Source: Thiotrichaceae bacterium (GTDB lineage Bacteria > Pseudomonadota > Gammaproteobacteria > Beggiatoales > Beggiatoaceae). Taken from it: 64,000 nucleotides of DNA. A program made the position numbers and the translations under genes. The notes below the pieces were generated by a model. It saw nothing but the letters and a program-made list of their open reading frames with translations. It did not search any database and was not told where the DNA came from. Location of the stretch: the NCBI GenBank assembly GCA_028688145.1, contig JAQTYU010000001.1, positions 186,001 through 250,000 of the forward strand, read 5' to 3'. Below are positions 44,573 through 55,700 of this stretch, piece after piece; position 1 is the stretch's first letter, and each line of letters begins with the position of its first letter.

Positions 44573-44884
44573 CGGGATAAGTGAACTTAATTACTTTAAA
44601 TAACCATATGTTACAAAATAACGTTCTGAATTTATGTAAAAATTTTGGCAATTAATAAAGTTTTACATATTTTTTTACAAGCTCGTAGGAGTTACGTAGT
44701 TGAAATCATAATTCATTAATTTACAATGAGTTAGTATTATACACTGTACAATCATGTTTCAAGTAAAATCAAATAGTTAGCGATTCAACTGCGTAACTCC
44801 TAGCTCGTTGAGAATTATAAAATAGAGATTTTATATTTTCTCAGATTTTATTCAGCTTGCCTTTTTTCTCCCGAACTAAGGTTA
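44573..44884. mobile_element. IS982-type end-to-end remnant carrying a nested MITE
   Basis: The left end aatctgagttcgggataag and right end ctcccgaactaaggtt are inverted. The right 80 bp (reverse strand) matches the left end of the 7071 IS982-like remnant over ggcaagctgaataaaatctg and beyond. The 117-bp MITE at 44686 interrupts it with gctcg on both sides. Confidence 0.7.
44686..44802. mobile_element. 117-bp MITE (copy 2), with 5-bp target duplication
   Basis: Ends taggagttacgtagtt and aactgcgtaactccta (one mismatch), same length as 8319-8435. It is flanked by gctcg at 44681-44685 and 44803-44807, a direct target-site duplication. Confidence 0.88.
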
Positions 44885-44886
44885 AA

Positions 44887-45327
44887 TTAGGTGAATCTCA
44901 ACAAGCTTAAAACGCCATAATGTCTTATGGAAAGTATCCAAGCGTAGGAATCATCAAATATATCTAAATCGTCTGAACTGGGATACCAAATATCATCGAA
45001 ATATTTTTCTAGCTCACTGAATATCATCTTATCAACTTGATCATATCGATACCAATTCAGATAAACCCATTCGTTGGGCTTGATGTTTTCATGGAAAAGC
45101 ACACTTGATAAACAAAAATCTTCATGCTCGGCATTTACCCCAGATATGACCGAAGTCCGAGAATTAAGTGTTTTAGTCAGTTTTAGTAAATCTCTGTCCT
45201 TAACATTCAATTTGTCAAATAAACGATTTTGTAGCCTCAGTAAGTCAGCATTATCTACATTATAAAACTCAGGAAACTCTATATTTGGATATGCTGTTTT
45301 AAAATGCTCAATCTTAAACATTTCCAT
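44887..45327 (-). CDS. Hypothetical protein, 146 residues
   Basis: I do not recognise a family. The protein is acidic and aromatic-rich, with KIEHFKTAYPNIEFPEFYNV near the start and PSSDDLDIFDDSYAWILSIR near the end. Such small acidic proteins often act as immunity or antitoxin partners, but nothing here proves that. AAGGAG precedes the ATG by eight bases, so translation is plausible. Its stop codon lies within three bases of the end of the IS982-type remnant, so the original C-terminus may have been altered by that insertion. Confidence 0.55.
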   Translation of the reverse strand: MEMFKIEHFKTAYPNIEFPEFYNVDNADLLRLQNRLFDKLNVKDRDLLKLTKTLNSRTSVISGVNAEHEDFCLSSVLFHENIKPNEWVYLNWYRYDQVDKMIFSELEKYFDDIWYPSSDDLDIFDDSYAWILSIRHYGVLSLLRFT

Positions 45328-45408
45328 TGTACTAACTCCTTTAATGTGTCCTATGGATTACTGGAAAAATATGACTAAACGGAGAAAACCCACTGTTATG
45401 ATGCGATA

Positions 45409-45600
45409 CAATACAATATTGTGCTGCTTATTAGACATCCCTCAATCGACCCTGCAATAATCACCCAACAACTTGAGTTAATTCCCTTTATAACTCAGCG
45501 TCTTGGATATCCTCGCATCACGCCAAGAAGAACTTACTCAAAAGTATTATGCAAGAGTAGCTCATGGTCGTGGCGCGTGAAATGTAGAAGTAAAAGGGAG
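45409..45600 (+). pseudogene. DUF4279-like fragment
   Basis: The frame reads YNIVLLIRHPSIDPAIITQQ followed by LELIPFITQRLGYPRITPR, resembling the N-terminal part of DUF4279 proteins, then SSSWSWR. No start site is evident and the remainder is missing next to the IS4-like element. Confidence 0.45.
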
Positions 45601-45630
45601 TTTTTTTGCCTCGTTCCCACGCTTCTGCGT

Positions 45631-46841
45631 CACTGCGATTAAGTTAAGTAAAAAGAACTATAGTGATATCTAAAACAAACAGGAGAATATCCGATGTTAA
45701 AAAAACTCAACGTTAATCCAAAGTAACGAACTCATTCACATGGATAGTTTCAAAGCGCAACACCGCAACTTCACAAGGGACAGAAAGCTAAGTTTCCCCT
45801 TGTTAATAACACTGTTATTACAAAAGGGCGTGAAGTCCATACAGTTGTTGTTAAATGAGATGAGTCTCCATTGGGGAGTCTCTCCCGTCAGTCATAGTGC
45901 TTTTAGTCAGCGCAGAATGCAGCTCAAACATACAGCCTTTATCGAACTCAACCAGAAAGCTGTGGTCGATGTCATGCTTCCACACCCAGCGTCATTGGAG
46001 AAATATCTTACAGTAATAAGGCAAAAGTCGAAGGTAAACATACCTATGGCATGGCGAGTGTGATGTACGACGTACTTAATCGAGTAGCCATCGACAGTCA
46101 TTTAGGCAAAGCACAGGATTATGAAGTCGATTTAGCCTTGACTCACCTTGGGCATACACGAGAAAAGGACTTGCTGTTATGCGACCGTAATTATCCCTCT
46201 TTTCGTTTTATTTCGAGCCTATCTCAGGCACAAAGAGATTTTGTAATACGTTGTTCGATGAGTTCATTCAAACAAGCCCGCGATATGCTCAAGGGAAAGG
46301 GTGCAGACAGTCAATTACATACGCTACAACCACATACGTCAAAACTCCATTCAATAAAACAGGCGGGCTTACCCACAGTCCTTGCTGTACGTTTTGTGCG
46401 TCTAAATGGACAATTTGAGGTGTTAGTCAGCAGTTTATGTGATGAAACTTTATACCCAACCGCAGATTTTAAAGAACTCTACCGTTTGCGTTGGAAAGTT
46501 GAGACTTTCTTTGGAATCTTGAAAACTCGTTTAGGTTTAGAGAACTTCACAGGAAAGTCAGCAGAATCTGTGTATCAGGACTTCTATTCGAGTGTGTATT
46601 TAACAGGGCTTGAGGCGATATTAACAGAGAGTAGTCAGTGTTTCTTATCAGGCAAAGAAACCCGCTATCCTCAACATGCTGATGAGGCTTTGGCAGAGTT
46701 AGAGCGTTTGTTCCTGACAAATCCCAGTTGTAGTCGAAGTCATCGTTCAGTTCCTAGGATATATTCATCTACTAGACATTTACTCCAATATGCTAAGTGT
46801 TCTAAGAAATCTTGCTTTTAACGCTTAACTTAATGGCTGTG
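45631..46841 (+). mobile_element. IS4-family insertion sequence, degenerate
   Basis: About 1.2 kb bounded by cactgcgattaagttaag and cttaacttaatggctgtg. The transposase is in two frames. The first piece (45740-46063) has LSFPLLITLLLQKGVKSIQ; the second (46051-46821) has EVDLALTHLGHTREKDLLL and the catalytic YRLRWKVETFFGILKTRLGL (Y-x2-R-x6-E region). DNA encoding the first catalytic Asp is deleted at the junction, so the element cannot move on its own. The 176-bp MITE at 20473 shares its ends. Confidence 0.8.
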
Positions 46842-46881
46842 AAGTAGCACTTGGGAATGAGGAAAAAGAACTAGAGATTCT

Positions 46882-46973
46882 GTAGGGTGGAATAGGCGTA
46901 AGCTGTATTCCACCATTTTGCTCCGCTTTTGCAGAATTGTAGGGTGGAATACGCTGCGCTATTCCACCCTACA
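46882..46973. repeat. Palindromic repeat, 'gtagggtggaata' family
   Basis: gtagggtggaataggcg...tattccacc followed by gtagggtggaatacgc/gcgctattccaccctac: two linked hairpins. A short copy is at 61287-61320. Confidence 0.75.
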
Positions 46974-47056
46974 ACTATACAAAATTTCCAGCCTTTCACC
47001 CCCTTTTTCAAAGGGGGTGGCTAAACCTCTGTAATTGTGTTAATCATGGCAATTAT

Positions 47057-47320
47057 GTGAATTGCGGTTCAGACAAAAAAATCCCCAAATTCCCCTTCCA
47101 ACCCAAATTATTTCATGATTTAATAAACCCCATTACCGAGCAGTTTTTGGTAATTTTGGGAGAAATTCGGGCTGCTCAACAGCAAAAAATATCCCTATAT
47201 AATGAAAACCAGTTACAACAGGTTATGGCTGGCGAAAAAAAAACTTGCTCCTCTTCTGGCTGCTGAAATTGTGAAGAGTGGTAAATCATCACCACCTAAA
47301 TGTCCTAAAACTTTTTAACA
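47057..47320 (+). pseudogene. Fragment of an unidentified gene
   Basis: One frame reads FHDLINPITEQFLVILGEIR and AAQQQKISLYNENQLQQVMA; after an A-run (about 47236-47244) the next frame continues with LAPLLAAEIVKSGKSSPP. The two pieces look like one frameshifted product. I do not recognise the family. Confidence 0.4.
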
Positions 47321-47336
47321 AAATTAAGACTACATT

Positions 47337-48434
47337 ACTCGAGTATTGACTGAGAGAATAAAACATCTTTTAGAAATAACTAAAAGAAAAATTCTAGCTT
47401 TAACCTTTACTAATAAGGCTGGCGAAGAAATTAAAGAACGATTCAGTGATATTCCAAAAGCAAACTCTCGACTTTTTGTGGGTACATTTCTCAGCAAATT
47501 CCTTCCTATGAATATGCTCATAAAAATAAAAAAGACCAACAAAACTTTAGTTATTCAGCGTTAGCGTTCATTGCGAAAGTTAAAAGAGAACTTATCAATG
47601 ATGACGAGTTTGGCAAACATTCTAATGATGAAAATATAATTTTACTATATCAAACCTATCAGGATATTTTACGCTCACAAAATGCGATTGATTTCGATGA
47701 TTTATTGTTACTGACATACACCCTTTTCATCAGCCAACCTAAAATTACGGCATTATACAGAAGGAGTTTTCAAAATATTTGTATTGATGAAGCCCAAGAT
47801 TTAAATAACGCACAATACAATTTATTGCGAGCACTCACAAATGGTGAGCACAGAAATGTCATGATGGTAGGTGATCCAAACCAATCTATCTTTCATTTTG
47901 TAGGTTCTTCACCTGAGTTTATGGATAAGAAGTTCGTGGAGGATTTTAAGCCAACATATCACTGGATAAAAACTATCGTTCTTCAAAAGCTGTTTTGAAA
48001 GCAGCTAAACAAATTATTCCAAATCAAGACTCATCAATGGATAATATTGTTGTTAATGAGGGTTTGTTTGAATTAAAAGGCTTCTTAGATGAAAAATCTG
48101 AGGCTCTATGGGTTATAGAAAAAATTCAAGAGTTACTAAAACTTAAACAGCATAGTGATATTGAGGGTGATATTTACTGGGAAAAAATGGCTATTCTCGC
48201 TCGTAACAAGTATGTATTTAAGATATTGGAAAATGAGCTGAGAAATAGCAAAATTCCATTTTGTTATAAAATGACACAAGGGGCTGTGAAGTTTGAGTCG
48301 GATTTGATGAAGCTTTTCGATTTGGCACTTCGCATAAAATTAAACCCGCTAGATATTTTACACAAGGACAGATTATGCCATTCTTTAGGAATTCATTCTG
48401 TTGAAAAAGGTTGTACCTTGGAGAGAGAAGATAG
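47337..48434 (+). pseudogene. UvrD/GajB-like helicase, 5'-truncated and frameshifted
   Basis: Three frames add up to a superfamily 1 helicase. TRVLTERIKHLLEITKRKIL immediately follows where Walker A (GxGKT) should be, so the gene is cut inside motif I. Motif Ia is LTFTNKAGEEI. Later come IDFDDLLLLTYT, motif II CIDEAQDLNNAQY and motif III MMVGDPNQSIFHFVGSSPEF. A frame change near 47970 leads to NYRSSKAVLKAAKQI. It ends in ILARNKYVFKILENELRNSK and FESDLMKLFDLALRIKLNP, a pattern I associate with GajB-type helicases of the Gabija defence system. The 3' end is lost at a transposase fragment. Dead. Confidence 0.8.
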
Positions 48435-48765
48435 TGTCTAATGGCATCACGTATAATCTGCATTTTAGCTTCAAACCAACTGTCACCTGTAGTGTAGCTA
48501 TCGGTTTCTAAGCGCAGGAAAGCCCGCAGAGTCATGGCGATGTAGTTGCAGAGCGAGCCTGACATTTATCCACACCACAGAACTGTTTAAGACCACGATG
48601 ATAATTCTCAATCGCCCATGTCTTTTCAGCGGTTGCCACGCGTTCAAGCTCAGTCATGTCTAGCTTGCTGCTTGCCCAATGTTCAGCATCGCCGTTTGTA
48701 GCGATTGTTCTGAACACTTTTCTAAGCTACCACCAAAAAAGTTAATAGAATCGTATTCGTCACAT
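48435..48765 (-). pseudogene. Transposase 3' fragment (IS701-like DDE)
   Basis: The reverse strand encodes KTWAIENYHRGLKQFCGVDK followed by CQARSAT and, in another frame, IAMTLRAFLRLETDSY. This is the C-terminal part of a DDE transposase with a deletion at the join. The upstream part is missing. Confidence 0.7.
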
Positions 48766-49194
48766 CGTTTCGGATTCATACCGTTTTCGATGCCAGTTTT
48801 GCGCCAACCGTCTAACTCCTAAATTAGTTAGAATGTTCACTAAAAAAGACAATACTTGTTACTCTAAAGCAGGTTTTGAATGACATCACACTGAATCTGC
48901 GCTCTTGACGATATGAATGCTAATTCATGTAATACCAATCATAGATTACGATATTTTTAAAACATAAACCACAATCCAATCTGTCCCCTCAAAACATGGT
49001 AGGCGAATTGCAACACCTATCTACACAATGACATCCACAAATCGTTAGCATTATCTCAAAGCAACAAAAAATCATCATTTCTGAGCATAATATAATTTCA
49101 CTAAAATTAAAGGGATGTTATATCTTTTTATGATGCACGAAGCCAGTTTTTAGGTTATAAAGTGCTTAGGCAACAAATTATTCAGAGGCACACC
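48766..49194. other. Intergenic region upstream of the chemoreceptor
   Basis: About 430 bp with no credible gene. It should contain the chemoreceptor promoter; I cannot place one. Some of the left part may be further IS debris. Confidence 0.35.
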
Positions 49195-51795
49195 ATGTTT
49201 ACACTTATCAGCCAGCTCAAGCTGCGTTATAAACTCAGTATAATCTTATTAATTCCTACCTTAGGACTGTTGTATTTTTCGATTTATACCTTATGGGATC
49301 GATTTAATACCGCGCAGGAAATGCAAGACTTACAAGAACTCTCGCATGTAGTGCTAAAAAGTGCTGATCTTGTTTACGAATTGCAGCGTGATCGCGGTCT
49401 CAGTGAAATGTATGTGCGTAATAATGGCGAACAATTTGCCCAAGACATGAAAGTAGAATTTGCACGCACTGATAAAAAACTATTGGAATACCGCACGTTA
49501 ATTAGCAGTCTAAATAATCGACGTTTTTACCCCGCGCTAAAATCTTATTTAGATGAAACTGACAAATCACTCAATGGTTTGCTTGCATTACGAGAAGAAG
49601 TCAATAAGTTGAACTTAACTATTGATCAAGTATTGCAACGTTATGTCAGCATGAATCAACCGTTATTTGCACTGATTAATGCAGCAACCATGCTCACCAG
49701 TAATAAAAACTTATTTTTGAAAGGCGTTGCCAATTTACGAATGATACAGGCCAAGGAAAAAGCCAGTATTGAGCGTTATGTTTTATCTAAAGTATTTACC
49801 CGTAAATCGTTTGATACGGGTGAATATCGAGACTTTGTAGAATTAGTCGATGCGCAAAAACTCTATCTAGAACAACTCAATGTTTATGCAGATAATGCAG
49901 TCTATAAAAAAATTGCAGAAATCACTGCAAATAGTTCGGTGATGCGACAAGCGGAAGAATTCCGCCGTACCGCTTACAACAGCTTAGACGGCGTTCAGGA
50001 AAATATTAATCCTGATGAATGGTTTAAAACCCAAAGCGATAAAATAGATTTGATGAAGCAATTTGAAGAATTGTTAACCACTGATTTTTCCAATACTGCA
50101 AAAACGCTGGGTGCGCAAGCCGTACAGGATTTTCAATACAGTTTATGGCTGACCTTGGGCATTTTATTATTGTCAGGAATATTGGGCTATAAAGTATTAG
50201 TCAGTATTACCCGCCCCGTCGCCCAAGCCGTTGGTATTTCCAAGGCAATTGCCGAGGGCAATTTAGACAATCATATTATCAGCAAGGGCAAAGATGAAAT
50301 GGGACAATTATTGTCCACTTTAGCCATCATGCAAACTCAATTACGCAATCAAATTTTTGAAGAAAAACGTATTGCGGACGAAGCGTTGCGGATTAATCGT
50401 GCCTTGGAAAGTGTTTCTACCAGCGTGCTGATTGCAGATGATAAGCTCCAAATCATTTATGTGAATGAAGCTGCCATTCACATGTTTGCCAAAATTCAAG
50501 ACACTCAAGAAGACAGACAAATTCTGAGCTGGCGTGAACAATTAGAAGGTAAATCCCTGATGCAACTTTACCAATCTGCCAATTTAAGTTACGACTGGAT
50601 GGAAAGTTTAAGCACTACCTACCACATGAGGTTAAGCATTGGCGGGCTGGAATTAGACAGCACCGCCAATCCGATTATCAATAAACAAGGCAAACGTCTC
50701 GGCGTGGTGATTGAATTCACCGACCACACTGCCGAAGTCGCCACCGAGCAAGAAGTGGGTAAAGTGATGCAATCCGCTGCCAATGGCGATTTTAGTCAAC
50801 GCATTGTGTTGAATAATAAAGCAGGCTTTTTCAAAAACCTCAGTGCGGCTTTCAATCAGATTTTGGATTATAACCAACGCATGATTCAAGATTTGACGCG
50901 GGTTTTAGGCGCGTTGGCGAAGGGCGATTTAAGCCAAAATATTGAAAATGTGTATGCGGGCACTTTGGAACAGCTCAAAAACGATATTAATGCCACGGTT
51001 GGAAAATTAACCAGCGTGATGAGCGCGATTAAATCTACCTCTGAATCGGTGAATGCAGCCGCCTCGGAAATATCCAACGGCAATATTAGCCTGAGCCAAC
51101 GCACCGAAGAACAAGCCGCTTCTTTAGAAGAAACCGCCGCCAGCATGGAAGAAATGACGGGGACGGTTCAACAAAATGCCGATAATGCGCGTAAAGCCAC
51201 CCAATTGGCGAGCAGTGCGCGAGAACGCGCAAAACAAGGACAAACCATTGTCAGTGGCGCGGTGGATTCCATTTTGAAAATTCGACATAGCAGCAAGAAA
51301 GTGGCGGATATTATCGGGGTGATTGATGAAATTGCCTTTCAAACCAATTTATTAGCACTCAATGCCGCCGTTGAAGCGGCGCGTGCGGGTGAACAAGGGC
51401 GGGGGTTTGCGGTGGTTGCCAGCGAAGTGCGGAATTTAGCGCAACGCAGTGCCAGTGCCGCAAAAGAAATCAAGCAATTGATTCAAGACAGCGTGGTCAA
51501 AGTTGAAGAAGGCACGAAGTTAGTGGGTGAATCGGGCAAAGCTTTAGAGGAAATCGTCACTGCGGTACAACGGGTAAATGATATTATTTCCGAAATTGCC
51601 GCCGCCTCTGCCGAGCAATCCGCTGGCATTCATCAAGTCAATAAAGCGATTGCGCAAATGGATGAAATGACGCAACAAAATGCGGTGTTGGTTGAAGAAG
51701 TGTCCTCTGCCAGCCAGTCGATGAGCGTGCAAGCACAGGCTTTGAAAGAACATATTGCGTTTTTTAAGGTGAATGGCAAGGACGAAGCGCGGTAA
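49195..51795 (+). CDS. Methyl-accepting chemoreceptor with NIT (nitrate/nitrite-type) sensor domain
   Basis: 866 residues. The ATG at 49195 has GAGG six bases upstream and begins the first TM helix ([21 protein letters not shown]); an in-frame GTG at 49162 has no site. The periplasmic domain (about 40-300) matches the NIT domain: [16 protein letters not shown], then [22 protein letters not shown]2 is [20 protein letters not shown], followed by HAMP, a PAS-like domain ([20 protein letters not shown]), a second HAMP-like segment ([17 protein letters not shown] type) and the signalling hairpin with tip [20 protein letters not shown]. It probably steers motility by nitrate or nitrite. Confidence 0.9.
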   Translation: MFTLISQLKLRYKLSIILLIPTLGLLYFSIYTLWDRFNTAQEMQDLQELSHVVLKSADLVYELQRDRGLSEMYVRNNGEQFAQDMKVEFARTDKKLLEYRTLISSLNNRRFYPALKSYLDETDKSLNGLLALREEVNKLNLTIDQVLQRYVSMNQPLFALINAATMLTSNKNLFLKGVANLRMIQAKEKASIERYVLSKVFTRKSFDTGEYRDFVELVDAQKLYLEQLNVYADNAVYKKIAEITANSSVMRQAEEFRRTAYNSLDGVQENINPDEWFKTQSDKIDLMKQFEELLTTDFSNTAKTLGAQAVQDFQYSLWLTLGILLLSGILGYKVLVSITRPVAQAVGISKAIAEGNLDNHIISKGKDEMGQLLSTLAIMQTQLRNQIFEEKRIADEALRINRALESVSTSVLIADDKLQIIYVNEAAIHMFAKIQDTQEDRQILSWREQLEGKSLMQLYQSANLSYDWMESLSTTYHMRLSIGGLELDSTANPIINKQGKRLGVVIEFTDHTAEVATEQEVGKVMQSAANGDFSQRIVLNNKAGFFKNLSAAFNQILDYNQRMIQDLTRVLGALAKGDLSQNIENVYAGTLEQLKNDINATVGKLTSVMSAIKSTSESVNAAASEISNGNISLSQRTEEQAASLEETAASMEEMTGTVQQNADNARKATQLASSARERAKQGQTIVSGAVDSILKIRHSSKKVADIIGVIDEIAFQTNLLALNAAVEAARAGEQGRGFAVVASEVRNLAQRSASAAKEIKQLIQDSVVKVEEGTKLVGESGKALEEIVTAVQRVNDIISEIAAASAEQSAGIHQVNKAIAQMDEMTQQNAVLVEEVSSASQSMSVQAQALKEHIAFFKVNGKDEAR

Positions 51796-51802
51796 ATAAG
51801 CA

Positions 51803-51850
51803 TAGGGTGTATAAGGCGTAACCATCATACACCTTATGCACCACCCTACG
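51803..51850. repeat. Short palindromic repeat, 'gggtgtataaggcgta' family
   Basis: tagggtgtataaggcgtaac and the right part cttatgcaccaccctacg; a short member of the family at 34391 and 37126. Confidence 0.6.
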
Positions 51851-51876
51851 CTTCACTGCCAATAGCACCAAATAGG

Positions 51877-52017
51877 ATGGGCTGAGGAACATATCGAAAG
51901 GGAAGAAGGAGATTTTTCAGCGATAGTAACAGTACTGGAAGTCAGAGCACAGTTATTAGACTGTGAATCATGGTTAAATAATGCAATACAAAATTTTCAA
52001 AACCGTCAAAGCAAGTA
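51877..52017 (+). pseudogene. 3' fragment of an unidentified gene
   Basis: A frame without start codes GWAEEHIEREEGDFSAIVTV followed by LEVRAQLLDCESWLNNAIQ and a stop at 52015-52017. It is flanked by repeats (51803-51850 and 52016-52112). No family is recognised. Confidence 0.35.
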
Positions 52018-52117
52018 GCTCGCATGAAGCCTCGCGTAATGCGGGGAATTTGCAAATTAACGCTTTCTAAACCCGCATCCCACTGCGTTCCATACGGGTC
52101 ACTGACTAGCGGCTTTT

Positions 52118-52543
52118 TTACTGTAATCTTTTGGCTGGTCCTGTCGCGAAACCTTTACCAAAACTCGTACAACATCCAGGACATGATTCGTCATTGAACC
52201 TTCCTACGCCCCAATGACTATCGGGATCACTCTCATTCCATGCCCCATAACAGACTTTTTCATCTTCCGAACCCCCGAGGGTAAAAGTTTGTTCACTAAA
52301 ACGCTTGATAACATAGACTTCATCATTACCAGGTCATTCTCCTCCCTTTTCTGAAAAGAATTTCAAATAGACTGTATTTGAAGTGTTATTTTCCAAGCTC
52401 CAACTCAAGGTAGCATCTCCAGCAAATACGAGATTACTTAAAGAAAGTCCTCCCATAATTAAACCTACAATGAAAAGCCCTCTTAAGTCCACATATCCCT
52501 TTTGCTGAGAAATTGGGTAATAACGATTGAAACAGGTTGCCAT
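52118..52543 (-). pseudogene. Exported small protein gene with in-frame TGA
   Basis: The signal-type N-terminus (GLFIVGLIMGGLSLSNLVFA) is followed by DATLSWSLENNTSNTVYLKF, then a TGA at 52334-52336. The same frame stays open for about 70 more codons: PGNDEVYVIKRFSEQTFTL, KVCYGAWNESDPDSHWGVG, SCPGCCTSFGKGF and a TAA at 52118. Related proteins, as I recall them, have Trp at the TGA position ('WPG'), so a TGG-to-TGA nonsense change is most likely. Confidence 0.65.
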
Positions 52544-52795
52544 ACATTTTTCTCCGTAATGTACTCAAATTTCATAAAATACTACTGCAAATTTAAAGCA
52601 TAAATAAAGTGCGTTAATTATTATTGACTGTAAATAATCCTAATCAGCATTGATATACAGCATAAAACCACACGCGCAGGCAAAAATACTTATGTTAAAA
52701 TCGGTGCTTATCGAAGCCCTCATTATAAAAGAACTGTTTTGCCACTAAACGCTTCTAAAAATTGGCTATTACCGACTTAAACTTAAGGAATTTTG

Positions 52796-55700
52796 ATGAC
52801 TGCCTCAACGTCGCGCCCCCAGATTTACCGCCATCGTAAACCGCTCGCTCCCCTGACAATTGCGATTATTATTCGCACCAAAGATCGTCCGCACCAGCTC
52901 AATCGTTGCTTACAAAGTCTCGCTGAGCAAAAACGCCTTCCTGATGAAGTGATTGTGATTAATGACGCGGGCGAGTCGGTGAAAAGCATTTTAGGCGAAT
53001 ACAGTGATTTACCCATCCGCTTGATTGAAAATCCTGTGAATCAAGGACGGGCGCGAGCAGGTAATTTGGGCGTACGACTGGCGCGCAGTCAAGTGATTGG
53101 ATTTTTAGACGATGATGATCGTTATTTACCAGAACATTTATTGCGTCTCGAAAAAGTGATGTTGCACTTTGATTCCAAAGTTGCTTATTCAGGCTGCCGC
53201 GTGGTGCAACGCCATTTTTTGGGCGAAGACACTCCGCTACATGAACAAGTGCTGTCCCAATTTAACGATCCTTATCAAGCCCAACGCCTGCAATATGAAA
53301 ATTATATCCCCCTGATTAATTTGCTTATTGACCGTGACTTATTTTTAAAATATCAAGGTTTTGATGAACAATTTGAAATCTTTGAAGATTGGGATTTATT
53401 ACTGCGTTTGTCGCGCCAAGTCGGTTTTTATCATCTCGACCGCATCACCACCGAATATGGGGTGTGGGGCAATCAACAAATTACCCAATCCACGCAACGC
53501 AGCCGCTGGGTACAAGCCTATCACCAATTTCTTGCCAAACATTTGCTGAGTTTGGAAAGTGAGCCTCAGCTGAAATTATTAGCAGAATATTGGATGGTCA
53601 GCCAAGAACGGCGCGGCATGGTGCAAAACACCACCACCGAAAAGCGTGAATTAGAACAACGCTTATTGCAAGCGGAACGCAATGTTGATCAATTACAGCA
53701 ACAAGTAACACAACACCAGCGCAATTACGAAGCTTTAAATGAGGCGCACGCACAACAAGATGCACAATTTCAGCAGCATTTACAAGCTACTGAACAACGT
53801 TTACAAAGCACCGAGCAAACCTATCAGCAAGATTTGCAGCGTCATCAACAAGAATTAAAAAATCTGCTGCAAGTTGAACACAGTTTAAAATTACAACTGT
53901 CTGATATTACAAGTCAATATCAAAGCTTAGACAGAGGCTACAAAACTGAACGCAAAGATACGCAGCAACAATTGCAGCAGCGCGAAGACTTATTGCATGA
54001 TGTGCAACGCCAATTAACGCTGGGTTTATCACAAGGCACTTTACACAAGATTCTCGGCAACCAAGCCCCGAGCCGTTTTAATTTCACCGCCGATGACCAT
54101 TTGCGCAATACTTTGCAACAATTGATTGCGTGGTTTCAACTGCGCCAACAATTATGGGTGAGTCAGCAACAAGCGCCGCAACAACAATTACAGCAACAAC
54201 TTCATGCTGTGCAACAACTTAACGGCAATCTGCGGCAGGAATTACGTGTTATCACCGATAAGGCGATGAAATCACGCTGGTTGCACCGTGGCGGCTACGT
54301 GAAAATGTTAAATCAGATTAATTGCTTGGCAGATAATCTGACTCAAGAATTGCAACAAACCCACGCGCCCGCGCTGATTACGCCCACGCCTTTAGAAATC
54401 ACCTTTGCGAGCAATTTGCCGCCGCGTCCTTTGTCTGGCTTACGTCCGAATTTAAATTGTTTTGCAGGTTCGACAGATGCCTTGCAACTGATTGAAAGCA
54501 GCGAAATCCGAGGCAATCATTTATTTCATCTCGGCAGCGGCAGCACTTTAGTCTTTCCCGTGAGCGTGCATTGCAATGGTTTTAGCCGCGTGGAAATAAC
54601 TTTTGCAACCTATGCACGTTTAAATCCCTGTCATTTGCGCTGCGTGGTGCGTGAAGTGGGACATTCGGAAGTGTTGCGCAGTGTGCAATGCAGCGCGTTG
54701 ACGGTGTTGGACAATCAATTTCACCCCTTCCAATTCGAGCCGATTTTAGATTCTGAAGGCAAAACCTATCAAGTCGAAATCGACTCGCCCGACGTGCACG
54801 AACCTTATGGGGTGGCGGTGTGGTGTCAAGAACCGTCCTTGCCTGCACAATTCACCGCGCCGCCTCAAGTTGTCATCACCGCCGTTCCCGATAATATTCC
54901 TGCATGGGTGCAACGCAGTTTATTAGCGCAAGCCTTGCCTGCGGTGTTGCGCAGCAGTACGCCCGAACATTTATTTATTATCAGCCATGCGGCTGAGCCT
55001 TTGAAACTGCACACCTTTTTGCAGAGTTTAGGCAAGCTTTGTGAACAAGGTAAAACTTCCGCACAAGTCTTAATTTGGGGCGAAGTTTCCGAGGCGACGC
55101 AAGCCTATATTCAACAGCAGCAATTATTACAACTGCGCCATCCGAGTTTGGTGCAATTGTTGGAAAAAATCGCAACTTCGCCCGCTAATTTCTTATGGCT
55201 ATTGGAAAACAGCACTTTGCCTGCGGTTGATGCTTGCGAGTTTTTAGCCGAAGTGCTGCACACCCATCCCAAAGCGGGCATGATTGTGCCCTGTTTGGTG
55301 CAGGGTGAAACTTTGAATGCAACGTATGCCCTGCTGAATAGTGAAGGCATCATGCAACATTTCCCTGTGGGAATGCCTGCAAACCATCCTTATCATGGTT
55401 ATCGGCGCGAAGTGGATGCGGTGAGTACGCCTTGCGTGATTTTGCAACGGGCTGCTTTAAAAACTTTGAATTTCAAAGCTTTGGCAGCGTATAAAACCCT
55501 GCCTTATCAGTTAAGTGAAATTATCTGGCAATTGCGCCAAAACGCATGGTTGGCGGTGTATGAATCCACTTTGTGCTATCAAGATGATTGTGCACAACGC
55601 GTGCTGAATTCTAAAGAGTATCTCGCAGATCAAAAGGTGTTTTTCAAAAATTGGCAGCAGGCTTTAGTCAAACAAGGCAGCTTGTTAAATACTGCCGCCT

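Noticed and set aside
47346..48441. Three open frames taken as separate genes
   Set aside because: Together they form consecutive motifs of one UvrD-like helicase; Walker A is missing, so they are pieces of one pseudogene.
52334..52336. TGA read as selenocysteine
   Set aside because: Related proteins, as recalled, have Trp at this place, no selenium genes are seen, and the gene is in a repeat-rich decaying stretch.
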